Below are positions 36,650-47,315 of a stretch of DNA of 59,883 bases, piece after piece (within the stretch, counting starts at the first letter, position 1; every line of letters begins with the position of its first letter). A program made the translations under genes and the position numbers. The notes under the pieces were generated by a model. The model was given only the letters and a program-made list of their open reading frames with translations, searched no databases and was not told the DNA's origin. The stretch is from an uncultured Alistipes sp. (GTDB lineage Bacteria > Bacteroidota > Bacteroidia > Bacteroidales > Rikenellaceae). The stretch spans positions 1-59,883 of the forward strand of contig URBK01000019.1 of assembly GCA_900546065.1 (NCBI GenBank). Reading direction: 5' to 3'.

Positions 36650-39511
36650 TTAATCGTACGATATGTTGTGCAGCGCCTCGATTTGGTCGTTGCCCTGCGT
36701 GTGGAAGATCTCCTGCAGTTGTTGGGGTGACATCTCCGTGTCGGGCTTGAAGTCGACTGACGACATGTAGCGCAATATCGACCGCATAAACTGCCGCACC
36801 TCGGGCAGGTCGGCCGCGGGCTGCAGGTCGGCCATGCATACGAGGAGCTTGCCTTTGCCTACGGTTGCCTCGAAGAGCAGTCCGAGACGGTGGTTGCGCT
36901 CGATGTTGTCGATCACCTGCACCGTGGGGCGGAAGCCTTCAGGCATGGCGTCGAGAATGAGCGGGTAGCTGTTCTTGATGATGGCGTACCATTGCCAGTC
37001 GGTGTGGAAATCGGTCGGAAAGTCCTCGAAGAGCGGGTGTTCGGGGTCGGTGAGTATGCCGAGTGTGCCCGGAGATGGCTCCTTGTGCATGTTGTCGCAA
37101 ATGCTCTTGAACATACGGTAATTCCAGTAGTCGGTCTGGAAGAGCCCGCCGACCGTTGCTTCGGCGCATTGTGTGCGGTCGGGCATCAGCAGCACCTTTT
37201 CGCCTCGTGCCAGTGCCTCGAGTGCTGCGTCGACAGTGCGTGTAACGGTTACCTTTGCGGCTGCGCTCTCGGCGGCAACGTCTACGGCCCCACGGTCGGG
37301 ATATACCCAGAATGTGTAGCTGTTGCGGTATGGCGTGCCCTTTATTTCGAGCGTAAGGCATACCTCATACGCCTTTTTTGACTCGGGCAGCAGCGTCGCG
37401 ATTGTCCCTGCATCCAGCACTCCCTGCTTCTCCGGCTGCGGTTCGATTGTTATCGTGCCTGCGGCTATGGTGCGGCCCTTATCTTGGCGGGAGAAGCGCC
37501 ATGCGACCTTTCGGCCGGCAAGATCCTGAGGCGAGTAGTTGGCTATGCGGATGTCGCCGTAAATATTATTGTCGGCAATCCAGCATACGCGGTCGCAGAT
37601 GAACAGCGGCACGGTCTGGTTGCAGAACTCGCGCCAACGTTCGGGCGCGATGAGCCCCTTCGAGTTCATGAAGGCGTCGAGGATGCCGACGTATGCCGAA
37701 CCCTGTCCCGGATAGTCCTGCAGGTCGAGCAGCTGGAAGCCGCCGAATCCGCGTGTGCGCAGGTCCATCTCTATGTCGGCGCGGTAGAGCCGTACGGCCC
37801 ACTCGCCCGATGCCCGGGCAAAATCCTCGGCCTGCGACTCCATGCCGGCCTCGCGCAGACGTCGGCGGAACTCCTCAAGATTCCACGGGGCAAGTACACC
37901 CGTGTATTTGTCGATCTGTGCATAGTCGGGATATATCTGGAACTGTCCCGTCTCGTGGCTTATGATGGGTACGGGGCACGATGCTATGGCTTGCGAGAAG
38001 TCGGTACGGGTGTTGGGGTAGGTGTTGTTTATGATGCCACCCTCTTCGGCGTCGGCAAAGGAGAATGATCCGCGCGTATGGGTCGAGTAGTCGTCGGCCC
38101 AGCCGTTGCGGCAGGTGACAAAGTAATCCTCGCCTGCGGCGTGGCCGCGCGAGCCGAGATAGTTGTTCGAACCGTAAGCGTAGAGATGGCGGTCATCCTC
38201 GGCGCGGAAGCGCTCCACAAGCGCATTCATAACCTTCTGGTCGCCCGACATCTCGTTGCCGAGGGCGAACATCACGAACGAGGCGTGGTTGCCGTAGGCG
38301 CGTTGTATGGCTGTGCCATCGGTCGTGAGAAAGCTGTTGAGGCGCTCGTCATTGCCGAGCGAACCCCATATCGGCAGTTCGGCCTGAAGGTATATGCCCT
38401 CCAAGTCGGCGGCCGTGAAACATGCCTCGGGCGGACACCACGAGTGGAAGCGGCAGTGGTTGATGCCGTAGTCGCGCAGTGTGCGGAAGTAGTGACGCCA
38501 CGATTCGACGTCCATGGGCGTGTGTGCCGTAAGTGGGAAAACACATGCGTCGTGCTTGCCGCGCAGGAATGTCGTAAGGCCGTTTATGGAGAATTGTGTC
38601 CCCACGGCCGCGAACCGGCGCAGACCGAATGCCGTTTGGAGTTCGTCGTGCCCCTCGATGCGGGCCGTGAGACGATACAGTGCGGGTGAGAACTCGCTCC
38701 ACAGAAGCGCATTTTCACCCACCGGGAGCGTTATGTCGTACTCCGCGCGGCCGCGTTGCAGGGGCGCCGTTACGGCCTCGACGCGGTGTCGGCGCGGCGA
38801 GTTGAATGCCTCGGCCGAGAGTGTCAGGCGGGTGCCGTCGGCCAGATCTTCCGATCCGGCAACCGTAATCCTGACGCGTGCGCTTTTGGCCTCGGGGTCG
38901 GGATAGACGCGTATGTCGGATATGTGTACTGCATCGGCCGCCTCGAGTTCAATGCGTCCCAATATGCCGTTCCAGTTGGTCTGTGTCGACTCGGAGCAGG
39001 CATGGGAGCTGTTGCGTACCTGTGCGGGAATGCTCTCGCCGTTGTCGACACATACGGTTATGCGGTGGCGGCCTGCGGTGAGGTATTGCGTCAGGTCATA
39101 GCGTTGCGGCGCGGAGATGCGGCTGTCGGAGCCGACATACTCACCGTCTACCCATACGCGCGTCGGGCGCGTGCGCTCCAGCGTCAGGGTTATCGTGTGG
39201 CCCTGCCACTCGGCGGGAATATCGACCTGCCGGCTGTACCATGCAGGCCCCGTGTAGGTGTAGCGGCGCGAGAGATGTGTCGTCTCGCTGCGGTTGTCGT
39301 TGCGGTTGCCCTTGCCGTTCGTGTCGGTCGTACCCGGAAGGGTGACGCTGTCGGGCAGCTCCCGGTCGGTGTAACCTTTGGCCTGTCCCGTGCCGTCGGC
39401 GTCGAGCGCGAAACTCCAGCTTCCGCCGAGATCCATCGTCATGCGGCCGACATCCTGTGCCGTAAGCTGCTTACACAGCAACAGCATCATCAATATTGGT
39501 ATTATTCTCAT
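36650..39511 (-). CDS. Secreted glycoside hydrolase family 2 enzyme
   Basis: The 953-residue protein has a signal peptide (MRIIPILMMLLLCKQLTA). The GH2 modules follow in order: sugar-binding jelly roll (about 25-175), Ig-like domain (about 185-290), TIM barrel (about 300-600) and a C-terminal region of about 350 residues that includes further beta domains. The acid/base Glu lies in FALGNEMSGD (about 420) and the nucleophile Glu in PIISHETGQF (about 520), the normal 100-residue spacing. It should be a retaining exo-glycosidase (beta-galactosidase, glucuronidase or similar); specificity is not readable. It is transcribed away from the SusCD locus that starts at 40766 and may serve it. ATG 39511 is chosen because the farther TTG is part of the promoter. 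Confidence 0.93.
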   Translation of the reverse strand: MRIIPILMMLLLCKQLTAQDVGRMTMDLGGSWSFALDADGTGQAKGYTDRELPDSVTLPGTTDTNGKGNRNDNRSETTHLSRRYTYTGPAWYSRQVDIPAEWQGHTITLTLERTRPTRVWVDGEYVGSDSRISAPQRYDLTQYLTAGRHRITVCVDNGESIPAQVRNSSHACSESTQTNWNGILGRIELEAADAVHISDIRVYPDPEAKSARVRITVAGSEDLADGTRLTLSAEAFNSPRRHRVEAVTAPLQRGRAEYDITLPVGENALLWSEFSPALYRLTARIEGHDELQTAFGLRRFAAVGTQFSINGLTTFLRGKHDACVFPLTAHTPMDVESWRHYFRTLRDYGINHCRFHSWCPPEACFTAADLEGIYLQAELPIWGSLGNDERLNSFLTTDGTAIQRAYGNHASFVMFALGNEMSGDQKVMNALVERFRAEDDRHLYAYGSNNYLGSRGHAAGEDYFVTCRNGWADDYSTHTRGSFSFADAEEGGIINNTYPNTRTDFSQAIASCPVPIISHETGQFQIYPDYAQIDKYTGVLAPWNLEEFRRRLREAGMESQAEDFARASGEWAVRLYRADIEMDLRTRGFGGFQLLDLQDYPGQGSAYVGILDAFMNSKGLIAPERWREFCNQTVPLFICDRVCWIADNNIYGDIRIANYSPQDLAGRKVAWRFSRQDKGRTIAAGTITIEPQPEKQGVLDAGTIATLLPESKKAYEVCLTLEIKGTPYRNSYTFWVYPDRGAVDVAAESAAAKVTVTRTVDAALEALARGEKVLLMPDRTQCAEATVGGLFQTDYWNYRMFKSICDNMHKEPSPGTLGILTDPEHPLFEDFPTDFHTDWQWYAIIKNSYPLILDAMPEGFRPTVQVIDNIERNHRLGLLFEATVGKGKLLVCMADLQPAADLPEVRQFMRSILRYMSSVDFKPDTEMSPQQLQEIFHTQGNDQIEALHNISYD

Positions 39512-39543
39512 GTCGTAAATGGTATTTGTCCGGTTGGTAACAA

Positions 39544-39574
39544 CAAAGATAATAAACCGGCGATGCAATGGCAA
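39544..39574 (-). promoter_or_regulatory. Promoter of the GH2 gene
   Basis: On the minus strand, TTG (39572-39574), 20 bp, TATCTTTG (39544-39551). The TTG could be mistaken for a start codon of a longer reading frame. Confidence 0.8.
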
Positions 39575-40105
39575 GTCAAACCTGCGGTTTTACGGGGCGG
39601 ATGTATCGCTGTGCCGTTTCCATGGCGCTCCTGATCCCATTTTTAATGGCCCTTTATCGGATAAATCTCCCAAATTTTCCTCTGTTTCGCCATGCGTATG
39701 ATTGTGCCGCAGACGACAATTATTTCCATGAAGGGTATATTTCTTCCATGATTCGCGGAAGAGAGGCAGACGTATGGCGGGCGGTGTATTATAAAAATTT
39801 TTAATAAATGTTTTGGCGCGCGTTTCGCCCTGACGGCACATAGCGTCATGGGCGGCCTCTTTTCGAATTTTTCCGGCTGCTGTTATTCCGCTGACTAATA
39901 TTGCTATATGCGCGTCGACGCTGAACCTATGCGGTGAAAATGCAATTTGTCTTTTCCCGCGTAACATTATTTGCTCTTTATACGGTTTAGTATTAAAAGT
40001 GTTATTGGCCTTTTTTTATAAAAAACCGAATGGCTAAATTTACCAATCGAAAGAGTGGAGATATAGAAACGAAAAATTTATAATAAAAAAATTATGTCTG
40101 AAATA
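39575..40105. other. AT-rich intergenic region
   Basis: About 530 bp without a convincing gene. It becomes strongly AT-rich from about 39980. Short open frames here lack family resemblance or good starts. Confidence 0.5.
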
Positions 40106-40135
40106 TTGCTTGAATGCAAATAATGATTAACTTTG
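40106..40135 (+). promoter_or_regulatory. Candidate promoter of the first SusCD locus
   Basis: TTG (40106-40108), 19 bp, TAACTTTG (40128-40135). It implies a leader of more than 600 nt before ATG 40766. Confidence 0.5.
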
Positions 40136-40141
40136 TAAATG

Positions 40142-40765
40142 AAGAAGGAAGTGTAATAATGCCCGAAAACAGGTTATATTATTTGACCGCGTCATTGGAC
40201 AAATGCGCGCGGAGACATGAGGAGGGAAAATTGCCCCCCCCTATCGGACATGTCATTTTGTTGTAAATCACAGTTTTGTAGAGTACAGGCACGGCTATTT
40301 GAGCCATGGGTGCAGTCGGTGTGACATGTAGGTGATGCAGTGTCGCATCGATTATCGTGTTTTGTTGTATTCGATTAGCGGCGGGCGGCGGAGCCCGTGA
40401 AAATGGCCGTATCGTTGTATGCTTGACGATGATACGAGAACGACAGCATATTCCCTGTGTCCGTAAAGGGGGCTTTCGCTTGGTGCGAAGGTATCCTGCG
40501 ATTGCGGGTTGGGAAAGATTTGAACCAACCGTTTTGAACCTAAAATAAAGAACAACACTAACCTAAATGATTATGCCTATGAATAGAGCCTAACTACGAT
40601 CCTTTAACTACATCACCATTGCATACTTAATGTTCGGATCAATGTGTGGAGTCCGAATTTGACAACGTATTGCGCAGGCATCTTGACGATGCGGTGCAGA
40701 ACGTTGTATGGAGATGTATATACCATTTATCAGACAAAACCATCAACCTAACTAAATTTCTAACC
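40142..40765 (+). promoter_or_regulatory. Long untranslated leader of the first SusCD locus
   Basis: About 620 nt with no credible gene. It contains a run of eight C at 40234-40241, an inverted repeat TTCGGA/TCCGAA around 40632-40655, and the AT-rich ACCTAAAT-type stretch common just before SusC operons. Confidence 0.4.
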
Positions 40766-42169
40766 ATGAACAGATTCAACGTGAGAAAACCCTTACTGTC
40801 CGTAGTGATGTTATGTGCTATGGGCATTGTTGGGTGTAAAGACGATTCGACGGCAGGCGGCGGGCAACCATACGATCCGTCTAAGCCCATCGAATTGACC
40901 GATTTCTATCCTAAGGAAGGAAAGTATCAGGAGAAGGTGATTCTGCAGGGCAGCAACTTCGGAACCGATCCGAGTGCCATCAGAGTCTATTTCAACCAGC
41001 GCCCGGCTGCCGTTATCGGCACTACCGGAAGCGAGATCTACGTTCAGGCGCCGCGTCTGCCGGGAGACGAGTGTAAGTTGTCTGTTGTCATCGGCGAGGA
41101 CTCGGTGGTGTACAACGACATCTTCCTCTATGAGTCGTCGATGACCGTGGCTACGGTCGTGGGCAACGGAACGAAGATCTACAAGGCCGGAACATTGGCC
41201 GAGGCTCAGGTCTCGCCCTACTATTGCTGTGTGGATGAGAGCGGCAACGTATTCGTGATCAGCCGTAACGGTGATGAGGGCGACGTTTCGACGATCGCCC
41301 GTATAGACGAGGTGAACAGCGAGTTGGTAACGCTCGCTTCGAATACCATCGGTAACGTACCGTGCGTCGACCCTGAGACTCAGGTCGTATCGTTTGCCAC
41401 GGAGACCACCATCGGCTCGTTCATGACGCTCGACCCCAAGGAGATGTGGGCTCCGCGTTACCGCGAGATGAAGTGGCCTGCAGGAATACCTGCGCAGATA
41501 ACCAACGGTTACAAGCACTGTATGGTGGTGAATCCCGACGACGGATACATCTACTGCCGTTTCTATTTCGGACAAGTGGTGCGTATTGACCCCAAGAGCT
41601 ACGAGACGACGGTTATCGCCGTAACGCCGCAGGGTGACAGCTACGGTCTGTCGTTCAATCCCCAGCACCCGAATATCCTCTATATCACGATGGACAGCAA
41701 CGGTCTGGCATACGAGACGCCTCAGGGAACGCTCGGTACGGCCAACAGTATATGCTGCATCGACGTGTCGGCCTACAACGGATATGACGATCCGGCAGAG
41801 GCACAGGCCGCATGTCTCGAGACCTTCGAGCGTCTGTCGTCGCCCCAGACGTCGGGCGGACACCGCGACGGCAAGCTGGAGAATGCGCAGTTCCGTCGCC
41901 CGTTCCAGATGTTCTGCGACGCCGATGGCAACATGTATATTGCCGACTGCGATAACCAGTGCATTCGCCGCATGGTGATTGATAGGGACAATTACCGCAC
42001 CGGAACCGTCGAGACGGTACTCGGTATGCCGGGTACGGCAGGCTGGCAGGACGGTACCGAGGAGGAGGCTCTGTTCCAGTATCCTCGCGGTATCGGTATC
42101 GCCGATGACGGTACGGTTTACGTAGCCGACTACGGCAACGCCCGTATACGTAAGCTCTCGATTAATTAA
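40766..42169 (+). CDS. IPT/TIG and NHL-repeat surface lipoprotein
   Basis: The 467-residue protein has a lipobox GIVGC (Cys24). Residues about 40-125 are an IPT/TIG immunoglobulin-like domain (ELTDFYPKEG, VILQGSNFGTDP). Residues about 130-467 are a beta-propeller of NHL-type repeats (FCDADGNMYIADCDNQCIRRM, GIADDGTVYVADYGNARIRKL). IPT-NHL lipoproteins are frequent in SusCD-type loci and are thought to be surface glycan-binding proteins. It starts the five-gene operon, 20 bp before susC. I choose ATG 40766 for the signal peptide; the frame is open further upstream but without signal features. Confidence 0.88.
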   Translation: MNRFNVRKPLLSVVMLCAMGIVGCKDDSTAGGGQPYDPSKPIELTDFYPKEGKYQEKVILQGSNFGTDPSAIRVYFNQRPAAVIGTTGSEIYVQAPRLPGDECKLSVVIGEDSVVYNDIFLYESSMTVATVVGNGTKIYKAGTLAEAQVSPYYCCVDESGNVFVISRNGDEGDVSTIARIDEVNSELVTLASNTIGNVPCVDPETQVVSFATETTIGSFMTLDPKEMWAPRYREMKWPAGIPAQITNGYKHCMVVNPDDGYIYCRFYFGQVVRIDPKSYETTVIAVTPQGDSYGLSFNPQHPNILYITMDSNGLAYETPQGTLGTANSICCIDVSAYNGYDDPAEAQAACLETFERLSSPQTSGGHRDGKLENAQFRRPFQMFCDADGNMYIADCDNQCIRRMVIDRDNYRTGTVETVLGMPGTAGWQDGTEEEALFQYPRGIGIADDGTVYVADYGNARIRKLSIN

Positions 42170-42189
42170 CCCTTAACGACACAACTGAT

Positions 42190-45100
42190 ATGAAATATTC
42201 AGCATTTATATGTTCCCTATTTATATTCTTATTTATAGGTGTACAGTCGATCTTTGCCCAAGACTATACGATGAAGGGTAAGGTATCGGACAGCAACGGT
42301 CCGTTGGTCGGCGCCAGCGTGGTGGTGAAGGACAACCCCGCCATCGGTACGATGACCGACTCGGACGGTATGTTCACGATAAAGGTTTCGCGAGGCAGCA
42401 CGCTGCTGTTCTCGTATCTGGGATACAAGGACGTCGAGTATCTGGTGACCAAGCAGGAGCAGAACCTCGACATCAAGTTCACCGAAAGTGCCACCGAAGT
42501 GGAAGAGGTGGTGGTGACGGCACTCGGTACGCAGCGTAAGATTTCTACGCTGTCGGCCGTGACGAGTGTCGACGTAAATGACCTTCAGCAGCCGGTGGCT
42601 TCGGTGGCCAACCTCCTCGGAGGACGTGTTGCTGGTGTGATCTCGACCATGTCGAGCGGTGAGCCCGGTAAGAATATCGCCGACTTCTGGATCCGCGGTA
42701 TCGGTACCTTCGGTGCCAACGCCTCGGCTCTGGTGCTTATCGACGGTCTGGAGGGTGACATCAACTCACTCGACCCCGCCGATATCGAGAGCTTCTCGGT
42801 GTTGAAGGATGCCTCGGCAACGGCCGTGTACGGTGTGCGAGGTGCAAACGGCGTTGTGTTGATCACCACCAAGCGCGGTAAGATCGACAAGCTGGAGATT
42901 ACGGCCCGTGTGGCCTTCACGCTCTCGCATCTGAAGCGTCTGCCCAATTATGTCGGTGCATACGAGTATGCACAGCTGGCAAACGAGGCCCGCGCCATCC
43001 GTGGCGAGGAGCCCCTCTACTCGGATATCGAGATGAACATTATCCGCAACGGTCTGGATCCCGACCTCTATCCCGATGTGAACTGGCAGGACGAGATCAT
43101 CAAGCACAACTCGTGGAAGCAGAGCTACTACGTCAGCGCACGAGGCGGTGCACAGGCCGCACAGTACTTCCTTAGTTTGGGTGCCAGCATCGAGGATGCG
43201 GCCTACAAGCAGGACAAGTCGAGCATCTACAGCTCGAACGTAGGTTACAATACCTATTCGTATCGTGCCAATATCGACATTAACCTGACCAAGACGACGA
43301 AGATCTACTTCGGTTCGGACGGCTTCCTGAAGGTTCAGAACGAGCCCGGTGTTGCCAATACCGACTATATATGGCAGGCACAGGCGTCGATCAACCCTCT
43401 TCGTCTTCCCACGATGTACTCTAACGGCCAGATGCCGGCCGTAGGTTCTGGTTCTGAGACCTCTCCCTATGTGATGATCAACCAGATGGGCCGCCGCTCG
43501 TCTCAGGAGTTCTCGGGCAAGGTGACGCTGAACATCGAGCAGGACCTGTCGATGATAACCGAGGGCCTCAAGATCCGCGCGCAGGGCGCATACGATATTA
43601 CCAGCTGGTTCAACGAGTCGCGCCTTATCCAGCCCGCCCTCTACGAGGCAGTAGGCCGTACGCAGGAGGGTGAACTCGTGACAATTCTCCGCGTTCCCGA
43701 GCAGGCTGCATCTTACGGCAAGAGCACCGACCAGTATCGCAAGTACCACTTCGAGAGTACGTTGAACTATGACCGCGTCTTCGGTGACGACCACCGTGTA
43801 TCGGCTCTGGTTTACTACTACATGAGCGACGAGAAGACGGCAAGTTCGGGTACCACCAACATGAACTCTATCCCGATGCGCTATCAGGGTCTGTCGAGCC
43901 GTATCACCTACGGTTTCCGCGATACCTACATGATCGACTTCAACTTCGGTTATACGGGTTCGGAGAACTTCCAGCCGGGCCGCCGCTTCGGATTCTTCCC
44001 CTCGGTGGCTCTCGGATGGGTCCCCACGCAGTATGAATTCATGCGCCGCGGCCTTCCCTTCCTGAACTTCCTCAAGATCCGTGCATCGTACGGTACGGTA
44101 GGTAACGACCGTCTGGCCGGAAACCAGCGATTCCCATATCTGACGCTCGTAAACCGCGGTTCGGTGTCGCCGTTCGGCTCGACCGCAGTCGAGAGCCTTA
44201 TCGAGTCGTATATCGGTGCCGACAACCTGTTGTGGGAGAAGGCTATCAAGGCTGACCTCGGTATCGAGGGCCGTCTGTTCGGCGACAAGGTCAACTTCGT
44301 GGTCGACTTCTTCAACGACAAGCGTGACGGTATCTTCCAGCAGCGTGTGCAGGTGCCCGAGTACGTGGGTCTTATCTCTCAGCCCTACAGTAACGTGGGT
44401 GCCATGAGAAGCTACGGTGCCGACGGTAACATCAGCTTCACGCAGCGTCTGGGCAAGAATACGTGGTTGACTCTGCGAGGCAACTTCACCTACTCGAAGA
44501 ACGATGTCGAGAACTGGGAGGAGGCCAACCCCGCATATCCTTATCAGGAGGCTTCGGGTTATCCCTACGGCGTAGTCCGCGGTTACCAGTCACTGGGCCT
44601 GTTCAAGGATGAGTACGATATCGAGACCAGCCCCATCCAGACCTTCGGTACGGTTATGCCGGGTGATATCAAGTATCGTGACGTCAACGGTGACGGCCGT
44701 ATCGACGCCGATGACATGGTGCCCATCGCATACAGCTTCAACCCGCTGTTGATGTATGGTTTCGGAGGTGAGTTCCAGTACAAGAACTTCACGATCGGTG
44801 TGCTCTTCAAGGGTACGGGACGTACGGATTATTTCCGCGGCGGTACGGGTTACACCCCCTTCTACGAGGGACGTACGGGTAACGTGCTGACTCAGGCGGC
44901 TGACCCGCGCAACCGTTGGATCCCGATGGAATACGCTGTGGCAAACGGTATCGACCCGAGTCTTGCAGAGAACCCGAATGCTCTTTATCCCCGTTTGCAG
45001 TACGGTCTGAACAACAACAATTCACAGACGTCGGACTTCTGGAAGGGTGATGCGCGCTATCTGCGTCTGCAGGAGGTTACGCTCAACTACAACTACAAGG

Positions 45101-45270
45101 CCAATGCGCTGAAGAAGGTCGGTATCTCGTCGATCGACTTCCAGCTGGTGGGCAACAACCTCTGCGTTTGGGACAAGGTCAAGATATTCGATCCCGAGCA
45201 GGCTACCAGCAACGGTAAGGTATATCCTCTCCCGATGACGATAACCTTCCAGATGTATGTCCATTTCTAA
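42190..45270 (+). CDS. SusC-family TonB-linked outer-membrane transporter (locus 1)
   Basis: The 1026-residue protein has a signal peptide (to IFAQ), a carboxypeptidase-regulatory-like domain (about 30-110: GKVSDSNGPLVGASVVV), a plug (about 120-230) with VLKDASATAVYGVRGANGV and TTKRG, then a large beta-barrel ending ITFQMYVHF. It lacks the extra signalling domain of anti-sigma-linked receptors. It imports oligosaccharides together with the SusD lipoprotein encoded 20 bp downstream. The glycan is not evident from the transporter. Confidence 0.95.
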   Translation: MKYSAFICSLFIFLFIGVQSIFAQDYTMKGKVSDSNGPLVGASVVVKDNPAIGTMTDSDGMFTIKVSRGSTLLFSYLGYKDVEYLVTKQEQNLDIKFTESATEVEEVVVTALGTQRKISTLSAVTSVDVNDLQQPVASVANLLGGRVAGVISTMSSGEPGKNIADFWIRGIGTFGANASALVLIDGLEGDINSLDPADIESFSVLKDASATAVYGVRGANGVVLITTKRGKIDKLEITARVAFTLSHLKRLPNYVGAYEYAQLANEARAIRGEEPLYSDIEMNIIRNGLDPDLYPDVNWQDEIIKHNSWKQSYYVSARGGAQAAQYFLSLGASIEDAAYKQDKSSIYSSNVGYNTYSYRANIDINLTKTTKIYFGSDGFLKVQNEPGVANTDYIWQAQASINPLRLPTMYSNGQMPAVGSGSETSPYVMINQMGRRSSQEFSGKVTLNIEQDLSMITEGLKIRAQGAYDITSWFNESRLIQPALYEAVGRTQEGELVTILRVPEQAASYGKSTDQYRKYHFESTLNYDRVFGDDHRVSALVYYYMSDEKTASSGTTNMNSIPMRYQGLSSRITYGFRDTYMIDFNFGYTGSENFQPGRRFGFFPSVALGWVPTQYEFMRRGLPFLNFLKIRASYGTVGNDRLAGNQRFPYLTLVNRGSVSPFGSTAVESLIESYIGADNLLWEKAIKADLGIEGRLFGDKVNFVVDFFNDKRDGIFQQRVQVPEYVGLISQPYSNVGAMRSYGADGNISFTQRLGKNTWLTLRGNFTYSKNDVENWEEANPAYPYQEASGYPYGVVRGYQSLGLFKDEYDIETSPIQTFGTVMPGDIKYRDVNGDGRIDADDMVPIAYSFNPLLMYGFGGEFQYKNFTIGVLFKGTGRTDYFRGGTGYTPFYEGRTGNVLTQAADPRNRWIPMEYAVANGIDPSLAENPNALYPRLQYGLNNNNSQTSDFWKGDARYLRLQEVTLNYNYKANALKKVGISSIDFQLVGNNLCVWDKVKIFDPEQATSNGKVYPLPMTITFQMYVHF

Positions 45271-45290
45271 CCTTAAAAATGAGATTTAAG

Positions 45291-47288
45291 ATGAAGCGAT
45301 TATATATGATAGTTCTGTCGCTGGCGGTTGCTTCGATGTTCGGGTCTTGCAACTTCCTTGATGTAGACAGATATTTTTCCGATGAGATAAAGATCGACTC
45401 GGTATTCAACAGTACGCGAAATGTTGAGGCCTACATGTGGGGTATCACGAACTATTTCGGCGACGAGGGCTCGATCCATCAGAATGCCGACACTCCGGGT
45501 CCGTTGGCTACCGACGAGGCTTTCACCATGTACGAGACTCTGCACGGCTATAACGGTCTGCGTCTGGTGTTGAACGAGATCAACGCCAGCAACCTCTACT
45601 CTTTCGAGACGATGTATAAGAATTCATACATTGCCATCCGCAAGTGTAACACTCTGTTCCAGCGCATTGACGAGGCTGCTGACATGACGGCCATTGACCG
45701 CGCCGAGATCATGGCGACGACGCGCTTCCTGCGTGCCTACGCTTACTATAAGATCCTGACAGTCTTCGGTCCTCCGATCATCGTCGGCGACGAGGTGATC
45801 CCCTCGAACGAGGAGCTCGTTGCATACGACTGCACGCGTTCGACCTATGACGAGGCTGTGGAGTATATCTGCTCGGAGCTTGAGGCTGCGGCCGTATCTC
45901 TGCCCGCGACGCGTCCGATCATGGAGTTCGGCCGTCCGACGAAGGGTGCCGCCTATGGACTTATCGCCCGTATACGCCTCTATCACGCCAGCCCGTTGTT
46001 CAATGGCGGAGCCGCAGCCAAGCGTTGCTTCGGTACGTGGAAGCGCAGCTCGGATGACGCATACTATGTATCTCAGACCTATGACGAGTCACGTTGGGCT
46101 CTGGCTGCCGCCGCTGCCAAGCGCGTGATGGACATGACCAACGGCGGAGCCCCCATGTACCGTCTCTATACGGTTGAGGCCGACTCGGATACGCCAGCTC
46201 TTCCGGAGGGCGTGACGAGCGATCCCAACTACTATGAGCCATGGCCTGTCGGAGCTGCCGGTATCGACCCCTATCGTTCGTATTCGGAGGGTTTCAACGG
46301 CGAGGCCGTGCTTGCAACCAACCCCGAGTATGTATGGGCCCGCAACAGCGGTACGCTCGTTGCCAATACGCAGATGGCATTCCCGCTGAAGGCCGGCGGT
46401 TGGAGCGGTATGGCTCTCCCGCAGAAGATTATCGACAACTTCGCAATGGTTGACGGCCGTTCGATTGACAACTCGAGCGAGAAGTATCCCTACTCGGAGA
46501 GCGGTTTCACCACGCAGCAGAAGAACTTCTCGGGTTACCGTCTCAACAGCGGCGTATTCAACATGTACAACAACCGTGAGATGCGTTTCTACGCTTCGGT
46601 AGGTTTCAGCGAGTGCTACTGGCCCTGCAGCTCGAGCACCACGTCGGGACTCTACAACCTGACCATTACCTACTACTACGATTCGGCCAACGGTAAGCTG
46701 AACAGTGCTACCGACTATACGCCTACGGGCTATGTGATCAAGAAGTTCATCCACCCGTCGGATGCATGGGACGGAACGAATGCCCGCCGTATGGACAAGG
46801 CCTTCCCGATAATCCGCTATGCAGACATTCTTCTGATGTATGCCGAGGCGCTGAACAACCTGACCACGACCCATACCGTACAGTTGGGCGAGCAGACCTA
46901 TACCGTATCGCGCGACATTCAGGAGATCCGCAACGCCTTCGATCAGGTGCGTCACCGTGCCGGTCTGCCGGGCCTGTCGGACAGCGATCTGGCAAGCGTC
47001 GACCACATGCAGGAGTTGATCGAGCGTGAGCGTATGATCGAGCTTCTGCACGAGAACCATCGTTACTTCGACGTACGCCGCTGGGGTATATACGAGGAGG
47101 TCGAGAGCGAACCCGTTACCGGCATGAATGTCGACAGCGGCAAGGCCGGATTCTATACCCGCGTTATCCCCAATACCTCTCGTATCGGCTCGCGTCTTGT
47201 GAACAAGAAACTCATGTTCCTGCCGCTGCCTCTGAGCGAGATCCGCAAACTCCCGTCAGTGGACCAGAACCCGGGATGGGAAGACTAA
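45291..47288 (+). CDS. SusD/RagB-family lipoprotein (locus 1)
   Basis: The 665-residue lipoprotein has a lipobox MFGSC and mature start NFLDVDRYFSD. SusD signatures are LRAYAYYKILTVFGPPIIV (helical TPR core), an internal YADILLMYAEALN and ERMIELLHENHRYFDVRRWG near the C-terminus. It caps SusC and binds glycan at the cell surface. The frame begins at ATG 45279 (MRFKMKRLY); I prefer the next ATG, 45291 (MKRLYMIV), as the signal peptide start, but both are possible. Confidence 0.95.
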   Translation: MKRLYMIVLSLAVASMFGSCNFLDVDRYFSDEIKIDSVFNSTRNVEAYMWGITNYFGDEGSIHQNADTPGPLATDEAFTMYETLHGYNGLRLVLNEINASNLYSFETMYKNSYIAIRKCNTLFQRIDEAADMTAIDRAEIMATTRFLRAYAYYKILTVFGPPIIVGDEVIPSNEELVAYDCTRSTYDEAVEYICSELEAAAVSLPATRPIMEFGRPTKGAAYGLIARIRLYHASPLFNGGAAAKRCFGTWKRSSDDAYYVSQTYDESRWALAAAAAKRVMDMTNGGAPMYRLYTVEADSDTPALPEGVTSDPNYYEPWPVGAAGIDPYRSYSEGFNGEAVLATNPEYVWARNSGTLVANTQMAFPLKAGGWSGMALPQKIIDNFAMVDGRSIDNSSEKYPYSESGFTTQQKNFSGYRLNSGVFNMYNNREMRFYASVGFSECYWPCSSSTTSGLYNLTITYYYDSANGKLNSATDYTPTGYVIKKFIHPSDAWDGTNARRMDKAFPIIRYADILLMYAEALNNLTTTHTVQLGEQTYTVSRDIQEIRNAFDQVRHRAGLPGLSDSDLASVDHMQELIERERMIELLHENHRYFDVRRWGIYEEVESEPVTGMNVDSGKAGFYTRVIPNTSRIGSRLVNKKLMFLPLPLSEIRKLPSVDQNPGWED

Positions 47289-47315
47289 TTGTTTCACGGA
47301 TAAAAAGTTGAGATT

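Noticed and set aside
39511..39574. Longer N-terminus of the GH2 protein from TTG 39574
   Set aside because: The TTG is the -33 element of a well-spaced promoter and the extension would precede a normal signal peptide.
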